In this document: positions 6,501 to 11,827 of the stretch, piece after piece
How positions within the stretch are numbered: the stretch's first letter is position 1
How the letters are laid out: every line of letters begins with the position of its first letter
Assembly: GCA_027327845.1 (NCBI GenBank)
Contig: DAHVYC010000012.1
Coordinates: 1-11,827, forward strand
DNA length: 11,827 nt
Source: Candidatus Nomurabacteria bacterium
Lineage (GTDB): Bacteria > Patescibacteriota > Minisyncoccia > Phycocordibacterales > UBA9973
Direction of reading: 5' to 3'
The notes under the pieces: model-generated
Databases searched by the model: none
The model's input: only the letters and a program-made list of their open reading frames with translations
Told to the model about the DNA's origin: nothing
Position numbers and translations under genes: made by a program

Positions 6501-6801
6501 TTTAATTACCCAGCAGCCACTTGGCGGAAAAGCTCAAGGCGGAGGACAGAGATTCGGAGAAATGGAAGTCTGGGCGCTGGAAGGATATGGTGCTGCATAC
6601 ACCCTGCGAGAAATGCTTACCATCAAGTCTGACGATATAATCGGTCGTTCCCAGACTTTTGATTCCATTATTAAAAACGAGGTCATCAAACCACCGAATT
6701 CCCCGGCATCTTTCAATGTATTGCTAAATTATTTACGAGGGCTTGCGCTTGATGTCAATCTGAAAAAGTACGACCTTCCTAAACAAAGTCATAACGAATA
6801 A
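3580..6801 (+). CDS. rpoB: DNA-directed RNA polymerase subunit beta
   Basis: Catalytic beta subunit of RNA polymerase; with beta' it forms the active-site cleft and binds DNA, NTPs and the RNA-DNA hybrid. At 1073 aa it is shorter than the B. subtilis (about 1190) and E. coli (1342) proteins and lacks large lineage inserts. Landmarks: the protrusion/lobe motif MTPHGTFIINGVERVIV from residue 115; the fork/rifampicin region QLSQFMSQENSLAEIEHIRL and LSALGPGGLTRERAG (about 395-428); CPIHTPEGPNIGLI; YEDAIIISDRLV; DKLSGRHGNKGVISK with K841 and K849 matching E. coli K1065 and K1073; and the clamp-contacting C-terminus with GGKAQGGGQRFGEMEVWALEGYGAAYTLREMLT. ATG 3580 is the first start after an in-frame TAG at 3547 and has no Shine-Dalgarno. 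Odd: the rifampicin pocket carries S401, I412 and L414 in place of E. coli D516, K527 and R529. rpoC follows after 5 nt. No rplJ or rplL precedes it. Confidence 0.98.
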   Translation: MHTEKQTKKYFSRYKRPLVEFPNLIEAQTKSFKWLVEDGLKEVFKEFSPISDYSGKKFEMEFSSFSLSEPNTSESDAKINKLSYQGLLKARVKLTNKILNTVKEQEIFMSELPLMTPHGTFIINGVERVIVPQLARSFGVFFTESENKGKRYFGAKVIPARGVWIEIESESDGAIYVRIDKKRKFPVTALLRVLGLDTNESILKAFDGKLINFDGALKGGENSIYSKSIEVCLAKDVAKSKEEAYIEIYKRLRDGDMATAENAREFIDSLFTGERYDLSPVGRYRFNKRFNKGLEEKDLVSRTISKEDLVTIVANIITLNNVPNSKPDDIDHLGQRRVRFMGEMLQQKVRTGMMQIKRNIQDRMSIIDIDMALPIHIINQRPLQARIKEFFTTNQLSQFMSQENSLAEIEHIRLLSALGPGGLTRERAGLEVRDVHPSHYGRVCPIHTPEGPNIGLILHLSTYAKINDFGIIETPYIKVKNGKITGEVQYLNALEEEKYNIAHASISYNEDGKITEEKVAARIKTEAGTIPREQVDFIDVAANQAFSIATSMIPFLDHDDANRALMGSNMQKQAVPCVVPEAPLVATGIESLASRDSGRIIIAEEEGVVSYVDARKIIIEGKSKKTYELVNFLRNNNFSAFHQRPSVNVGQKVKKGEILADTTSTVNGQISLGQNVFVAFLSWSGSNYEDAIIISDRLVKKSKFTSIYVEEFVCVVRDTKLGPEVTTRDIPNVGELKLKDLDEDGIVRIGAEVRENDILVGKITPKGETELTPEERLLRSIFAEKARDVKDTSLRMEHGKRGRIIGVKIFSRDLGHTLEAGIIKKVVIEVAQIRNISIGDKLSGRHGNKGVISKILPEEDMPYAADGTPVDIILSPLGVPSRMNLGQILEMHLGLAANSLGYQAIVPPFLGATHEEIGEELKKAGFPENGKIKLFDGRTGEPFSQDVAVGYMYMLKLHHMVEDKIHMRSIGPYSLITQQPLGGKAQGGGQRFGEMEVWALEGYGAAYTLREMLTIKSDDIIGRSQTFDSIIKNEVIKPPNSPASFNVLLNYLRGLALDVNLKKYDLPKQSHNE

Positions 6802-6806
6802 AAAAT

Positions 6807-9800
6807 ATGAAAACACTAAACAAAACAGATTTTGACAGCATTTCGATAAAGCTTGCTTCTCCGGAGCAAATAAAAGAGTGGTCTTACGGAGAAGTTACCA
6901 AGCCAGAAACCATAAATTATCGTACCGGAAGATCTGAGCGGGGCGGGCTTTTCGATGAAAAAATATTCGGTCCGGAAAAAGATTACGAATGTTATTGCGG
7001 GAAGTATAGACGCATTCGCTATAAAGATATTATTTGCGAAAAATGCGGAGTGGAAGTTACTCGTTCTATCGTGCGAAGAGAAAGGATGGGGCACATAGAA
7101 CTCAGCACACCCGTCGCACACATTTGGTTTTTGAGGGGAGTGCCTTCCAGAATGAGCATACTTCTTAATATACCGGTTTCGGATTTGGAGAAAGTGATAT
7201 ATTTTGCCGGATATATAATTACCAAAGTTCACGAAGAAGAAAAAGAAACAATTTTACAGAATCTGGAAAAAGAATATAAATCTAAATTAAAAAATGCGGC
7301 GGATGAAGAAACCCGCGAAAAATTGAAAGAGCTTTTTTCCAATACGAAAAAAGAAATTGCTGAGATATATGAAGGGAAGGTTCTAAACGAAATTTCTTTT
7401 CACCATTATTCTTTGAAATATGGGACCTGTTTTGAGGCAAATATAGGAGCTGAAGCTATTTATTCTATTTTCAAAAACTTAGACTTAAACAAGCTGAAAA
7501 CACACACAGAAAAAATGCTTGAAAAATCAAGCTCCGTAGAAAAAGAGAAATTACAGAAAAGACTCTCACTTATCCGCTCTATGATATATGCGAATATCAG
7601 GCCTGAGTGGATGTTTCTCACCGTGATACCGGTTATCCCTCCGGTACTGCGTCCTATGGTTGCCTTAGATGGAGGAAGGCATGCCACCTCGGATTTGAAT
7701 GATCTTTATCGAAGAGTTATAAACAGAAACAACCGTTTAAAGAAATTAAAGGAAATCAATGCCCCTGACGTTATTTTAAGAAATGAAAAAAGAATCATTC
7801 AAGAAGCGGTGGATGCACTCATAGATAACTCTATCGCGAAACAGAACGACAGTGCGGCCATGAGCCAATCACAAAAGCGTCCGCTTAAATCCCTGTCGGA
7901 TAATTTAAAATCCAAACAAGGATTGTTTAGACAAAACCTTCTAGGAAAGCGTGTGGACTATTCTGGAAGAAGCGTGATTGTCGTCGGACCTGAGCTTAAA
8001 CTGAATCAATGCGGACTTCCGAAACACATGGCTCTTGAGCTTTTCAGACCTTTTGTCATTTCCAAAATTCTCGAAGCGGAGTTGGCTTTCAATATAAGAG
8101 GAGCTAATAAGCTTATAGAAGAGCGTACTCCGGAAGTCTGGGCGATGCTCGAAGAAGTAATCCAAGGAAAATATGTGATGTTAAACCGCGCTCCGACTCT
8201 GCATAGATTGGGTATTCAAGCTTTTAATCCGATTCTTATAGAAGGAAATGCAGTAGAAGTACATCCGCTTGTGTGTGCCGCTTTCAATGCGGATTTCGAT
8301 GGAGACCAGATGGCTGTTTATGTTCCATTGCTTGAAGAAGCACAGATGGAAGCCAAAGAATTAATGGCTGCAAATAAAAATTTACTTAAACCACAAAACG
8401 GAGAACCTATAGTGCATCCAAGCAAAGATATAGTTTTAGGTTCTTATTGGATGACTAAATCCGTCGATGGTGAGCCGGGTGAGGGTAAATATTTCTCAAG
8501 CCCAAATACAGCTATAACCGCCTATGAGTATGGGATTGTCTCGTTTAGGGCAAAAATAAAAGTTTTAACTACGGACAGCCCTAAATATAGGAAATTTAAT
8601 GGAGGTTTTATCGATACTTCGGTAGGTAAATTGCTTTTTAATAGTATTTTACCGGAAGATTTTCCTTATATTGGGGAAGAGATGACGCAGAAAAGACTCT
8701 CTTCTTTAGTAGATGAGCTTATAGTTCATTATGGAGTAGATAATACTCCTCCTGTATTAGACAAGATAAAAGATTTCGGATTTAAGTATTCTACTTTTTC
8801 CGGAACGACCTGGGGATTGAGTAATGTTAAAGTGCCGGAAGAAAAATCAAAAATAGTGGAAGAAGGAAGAAAACTTGAAGAGAAAATAGTATCGGAGTGG
8901 AACGAAGGTCTTCTTTCTGAAGAAGAAAGATATCAGAAGATAATAGAAATATGGACTACTGCGAAAAAGAATTTGGAAAAAGTACTTCCCGATACTCTGG
9001 ATAAAAACGGTTCGACTTTTGATTTATTTACTTCGGGAGCCAGAGGAACCATGACCTCTCTTATACAAATGGCCGGGATGAAGGGTCTTATACAGAACAA
9101 CCAAGGAAAAACGCTTGAGTTTCCTATAATACCTAGCTATCACGAAGGCCTTTCCCCGATAGAGTATTTCGTTACAACGCACGGAGCCAGAAAAGGAGCA
9201 TCGGATACCGCGCTTAATACCGCCAAAGCAGGATATTTGACCCGCAGACTTGTGGATGTGGCGCAAGATGTGGTAATTACGGAAGAAGATTGCGGTACTA
9301 AAGACGGTAAAATGGTAACTAAGGAAAATATTTCCGGTATAGAGATTCCTCTGTCGAAAAATATACGCGGGCGAGTTTTAGCCGCCGATCTTAAAGACAA
9401 AGATGGCAAGGTTGCATATAAGAGAGGTTTCTTGATTACAAAAGAAGAGGCTATAAATATAGAAAAAGCCGGGCTTGAGGAAGTTTTTGTTAGAACTCCT
9501 CTTACTTGTCATACAGCACATGGTATTTGCCAAATGTGTTATGGTCTTGATTTGGGAAGAAATCACTTAGTCGATTTAGGAGAAGCGGTGGGAATAATAG
9601 CGGCTCAAGCCATAGGAGAGCCGGGAACTCAGCTTACTTTAAGAACTTTCCATTCCGGTGGAGTGGCCGGTGCCGATATAACTACTGGTCTGCCACGCGT
9701 TGAAGAAATATTTGAGAGAAGAATTCCTAAGAATCCAGCAGTGGTGTCCGAAACGGATGGAGAAATCATAGAAGTAAAAAATAAAGAAACAAAAAATTCT

Positions 9801-10445
9801 CAGATTGGAGAAAGTGAGGAAAGAGTTATAAAAGTTCTTTCGGATATTACAGATTCAAATACTAAGAAAAAATCAAACGAAGTAGAGTATGCAATTCCAC
9901 CTAGAAGAATACCGATAGTAAAAGTAGGACAGAAAGTAAAAAAAGGAGAATTACTTACCGATGGCTCTGCTGATATTGCAGAGATGTTTAAATTTGGCAC
10001 CAAGGAAACAGTAGAAGAGTACATCATAAAAGAAATAAATAAAGTGTATGAACTTCAAAGCGCTTCCATCTCGAGAAAACATATTGAGATAATAGTGCGC
10101 CAAATGTTTTCCAGACGAAGGATAAAAGATGCCGGAGAGACGAATTTCTCCGTTGGCGACATTGTCGAGAACATAGCTTTCATGGAGGAGAATGGGAGAG
10201 TGGCTAAACTAGGGCAAAAAGAAGCTAAGGCAGAAACCATTGTGCTTGGTATAACAGAAGTATCTTTGCGTACCAAGAGCTGGTTGTCGGCAGCTTCCTT
10301 CCAAAATACAAACAGAGTTCTCATAGAAAATGCCATAAAGGGTGGCGAAGATTCCTTGAGAGGACTCAAAGAAAACGTTATCATTGGACGTTTGATTCCG
10401 GCCGGAACCGGTTTCAAAAGCGTAAAACCAATTCCGGAAGAATAA
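6807..10445 (+). CDS. rpoC: DNA-directed RNA polymerase subunit beta'
   Basis: Largest RNA polymerase subunit, carrying the catalytic Mg ion. In the 1212 aa I see the N-terminal zinc ribbon (C62, C64, C77, C80), the rudder/lid region, the active-site motif NADFDGD at 494-500 with D496, D498 and D500, the bridge helix region ending THGARKGASDTALNTAKAGYLTRRLVDVAQD, the second zinc site (C829, C901, C908, C911), the trigger loop QLTLRTFHSGG (L945, R946, T947, H949) and the C-terminal LSAASFQNTNRVL and GLKENVIIGRLIPAGTGF. The length is close to B. subtilis; there is no E. coli-type insertion between the trigger-loop helices. Odd: leucine at the trigger-loop position that is methionine in E. coli (M932), and SYHEGL where most bacteria have NFREGL. 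It is 5 nt after rpoB with no Shine-Dalgarno, so coupled translation is likely; dnaG follows after 9 nt. Confidence 0.98.
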   Translation: MKTLNKTDFDSISIKLASPEQIKEWSYGEVTKPETINYRTGRSERGGLFDEKIFGPEKDYECYCGKYRRIRYKDIICEKCGVEVTRSIVRRERMGHIELSTPVAHIWFLRGVPSRMSILLNIPVSDLEKVIYFAGYIITKVHEEEKETILQNLEKEYKSKLKNAADEETREKLKELFSNTKKEIAEIYEGKVLNEISFHHYSLKYGTCFEANIGAEAIYSIFKNLDLNKLKTHTEKMLEKSSSVEKEKLQKRLSLIRSMIYANIRPEWMFLTVIPVIPPVLRPMVALDGGRHATSDLNDLYRRVINRNNRLKKLKEINAPDVILRNEKRIIQEAVDALIDNSIAKQNDSAAMSQSQKRPLKSLSDNLKSKQGLFRQNLLGKRVDYSGRSVIVVGPELKLNQCGLPKHMALELFRPFVISKILEAELAFNIRGANKLIEERTPEVWAMLEEVIQGKYVMLNRAPTLHRLGIQAFNPILIEGNAVEVHPLVCAAFNADFDGDQMAVYVPLLEEAQMEAKELMAANKNLLKPQNGEPIVHPSKDIVLGSYWMTKSVDGEPGEGKYFSSPNTAITAYEYGIVSFRAKIKVLTTDSPKYRKFNGGFIDTSVGKLLFNSILPEDFPYIGEEMTQKRLSSLVDELIVHYGVDNTPPVLDKIKDFGFKYSTFSGTTWGLSNVKVPEEKSKIVEEGRKLEEKIVSEWNEGLLSEEERYQKIIEIWTTAKKNLEKVLPDTLDKNGSTFDLFTSGARGTMTSLIQMAGMKGLIQNNQGKTLEFPIIPSYHEGLSPIEYFVTTHGARKGASDTALNTAKAGYLTRRLVDVAQDVVITEEDCGTKDGKMVTKENISGIEIPLSKNIRGRVLAADLKDKDGKVAYKRGFLITKEEAINIEKAGLEEVFVRTPLTCHTAHGICQMCYGLDLGRNHLVDLGEAVGIIAAQAIGEPGTQLTLRTFHSGGVAGADITTGLPRVEEIFERRIPKNPAVVSETDGEIIEVKNKETKNSQIGESEERVIKVLSDITDSNTKKKSNEVEYAIPPRRIPIVKVGQKVKKGELLTDGSADIAEMFKFGTKETVEEYIIKEINKVYELQSASISRKHIEIIVRQMFSRRRIKDAGETNFSVGDIVENIAFMEENGRVAKLGQKEAKAETIVLGITEVSLRTKSWLSAASFQNTNRVLIENAIKGGEDSLRGLKENVIIGRLIPAGTGFKSVKPIPEE

Positions 10446-10454
10446 CACAATTTT

Positions 10455-11827
10455 ATGATCTCTCCCGTTGAACAAATAAAGGAGAGGCTTTCAATCGAAG
10501 AAGTAGTCTCTTCTTATATAAAATTGGATCGGGCAGGGGCAAATTTAAAAGCCAAGTGTCCTTTCCATAACGAAAAAACCCCATCCTTCTTTGTTTCCCC
10601 CGATAGAAACAGTTTTTATTGTTTTGGTTGTGGTGCAAAAGGAGATATTTTCACTTTTGTGGAAGAATTTGAAGGGTTGGATTTCAAGGGAGCGCTTAAA
10701 ATATTGGCAGAGAAAGCAGGAGTTTCTCTTTCGGGTTGGAACAAAGAGAAGGAAGGAGAGAAGGAAAGATTGTATAAGGCCATGGAGGAATCGGCTAAGT
10801 TCTTTGAGAAAAATTTATGGGAAAATAAAGAAGTTTTAGGCTATCTTAAGAAAAGAGGGCTGGAGGAGAAAACGATAAAGAATTTCAGAATAGGTTTTAT
10901 CAAAGATGATTGGAGACTTCTTTACTCCCATTTAATAAGAAGTAGATTTACCGATGCAGAGATAGAAAAGGCAGGGCTCTCTAAAAAAGCGGAAGGGAAT
11001 TCATCCGGAGAACAGAGGTTCTATGATAGATTTCGCGGGAGAATAATGTTTCCGATATCTGATTCAAGCGGGCGCATAATCGCTTTTTCGGGCAGGATTT
11101 TTCATGATGATGGAAAATCAGCAAAGTATTTAAACAGTCCGGAAACTCCAATTTTCAACAAATCCTCAATCCTTTATGGATTAGATAAGGCTAAAGATTC
11201 GATAAGAAAAAATAATTTTTCCATTTTAGTCGAAGGGCAGATGGATCTAGTATTGTCTCACCAAGCCGGTTGGAGGAATACAGTAGCAACTTCTGGAACT
11301 GCTCTTTCTGATTCTACTGTCTCGAGAGACAACGTAGTTTCCAATTTGGGTCTTTTGCGTCGCCTTTCGCAAAACATAGTCTTAGCTTTTGATGCCGATA
11401 AGGCCGGGTGGAATGCTTCAATGCGAGCGGGTAGTATAGCTCTGTCTTTAGGTATGGATGTCAAAGCCGTTTCTTTGCCTGACGGGATTGACCCAGCTGA
11501 TTTGATTTCCGGTGTCTATAGCCAGACGGGCGATGTAAAAAACGGGTCGGATGCCTGGAGAGCGTCTATAAGAAATTCCAAGCACATTATTTTATTTCTT
11601 TTAGATAAGGTTTTAAGAGATTGTAAGGATGATTCGCGCAAAGCTGGAAGAGAAATAAAAGAAAAAGTCTTGCCTTACGTAAATGCAGTTTCAAGTTCTA
11701 TAGAAAAAGATGATTTTTTAAAAAAAATAAGCTCTATATCCGGTATAAGGGAAGAAGCACTCCGAGAAGACTTAGCCAAGATTGAAAAGGAAACAAAAGC
11801 AGAAAAGGAAGAAATAAAAAAAGCTGA
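10455..11827 (+). CDS. dnaG: DNA primase, N-terminal part (runs off right edge)
   Basis: Synthesises RNA primers for replication at the fork, working with the replicative helicase. The 457 codons in the window cover the CHC2 zinc-binding domain (C35, H38, C56, C59 in KCPFHNEKTPSFFVSP and FYCFGCGAKGD), the RNA-polymerase core with YDRFRGRIMFPI, and the Toprim domain: E260 in VEGQMDLVLSHQAG, D313 and D315 in AFDADKAG, and the DGIDPADLI acidic segment (343-351). The sequence then enters the helical linker toward the helicase-binding C-terminus, which is outside the window. ATG 10455 gives the expected short N-terminus (MISPVEQIKERLSIEEVV). The Toprim motif has Q where E. coli has Y (VEGYMD). The 9-nt gap after rpoC and the lack of any promoter or terminator between them imply cotranscription with RNA polymerase, unlike the classical rpsU-dnaG-rpoD operon. 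Confidence 0.96.
   Translation, partial: MISPVEQIKERLSIEEVVSSYIKLDRAGANLKAKCPFHNEKTPSFFVSPDRNSFYCFGCGAKGDIFTFVEEFEGLDFKGALKILAEKAGVSLSGWNKEKEGEKERLYKAMEESAKFFEKNLWENKEVLGYLKKRGLEEKTIKNFRIGFIKDDWRLLYSHLIRSRFTDAEIEKAGLSKKAEGNSSGEQRFYDRFRGRIMFPISDSSGRIIAFSGRIFHDDGKSAKYLNSPETPIFNKSSILYGLDKAKDSIRKNNFSILVEGQMDLVLSHQAGWRNTVATSGTALSDSTVSRDNVVSNLGLLRRLSQNIVLAFDADKAGWNASMRAGSIALSLGMDVKAVSLPDGIDPADLISGVYSQTGDVKNGSDAWRASIRNSKHIILFLLDKVLRDCKDDSRKAGREIKEKVLPYVNAVSSSIEKDDFLKKISSISGIREEALREDLAKIEKETKAEKEEIKKA

Noticed and set aside
1259..10445. Possible UGA recoding, because no gene ends in TGA
   Set aside because: Six stops (TAA or TAG) are too few, and no in-frame TGA interrupts any conserved gene, so the sequence is compatible with the standard code.
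10591..10839. Plus-strand 82-codon frame and a minus-strand frame at 10453-10638
   Set aside because: Both overlap dnaG, whose frame shows the zinc-finger and Toprim motifs; they are shadows.

Overview
This window looks like chromosomal housekeeping DNA from a member of the Candidate Phyla Radiation (Patescibacteria), most likely a Parcubacteria-type organism. That assignment is an inference from streamlined proteins, moderately low GC (about 40% in sampled rpoB, under 30% in one small gene), an information-processing gene order without the usual ribosomal-protein partners, and lineage-looking substitutions (VEGQMD in DnaG, a variant TrmD loop, a variant rifampicin pocket in RpoB). No rRNA, tRNA, CRISPR array, transposase or phage gene is visible. 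All six stop codons that fall inside the window are TAA or TAG.

Layout. Positions 1-1195 (minus strand) hold the N-terminal half of an RNase R-like exoribonuclease that runs off the left edge. It is divergent from rpsP (1259-1567), and the 63-bp gap carries back-to-back extended -10 promoters placed so close to both ATGs that both mRNAs should be leaderless. After rpsP comes a compact inverted-repeat element that folds as a three-way junction, then a good sigma70-type promoter for a KhpA-type KH-domain protein (1759-2082). A strong intrinsic terminator follows, wrapped in a larger CTAG-rich inverted repeat that ends two bases before trmD (2188-2898). trmD overlaps an unrecognised, AT-rich 147-aa gene (2879-3322). 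The rimM and rplS genes that commonly sit in the rpsP-trmD cluster are absent.

The second half is an RNA-polymerase/primase operon: a near-consensus promoter with an operator-like inverted repeat, a roughly 180-nt leader with two large predicted hairpins, then rpoB (3580-6801), rpoC (6807-10445) and a right-truncated dnaG (10455-11827), separated by only 5 and 9 nt. No rplKAJL genes precede rpoB in this window, so any autoregulation would have to act through the structured leader or the promoter-proximal repeat.

Together the genes cover ribosome assembly (S16), RNA binding and decay (KhpA, RNase R), tRNA m1G37 modification (TrmD), transcription (beta and beta' subunits) and replication priming (DnaG). 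I see no convincing new multi-gene system. The items most worth checking are the leaderless divergent promoter pair, the structured intergenic elements, the rpoB leader, the substituted catalytic position in TrmD, the predicted rifampicin-insensitive pocket and the orphan gene behind trmD.
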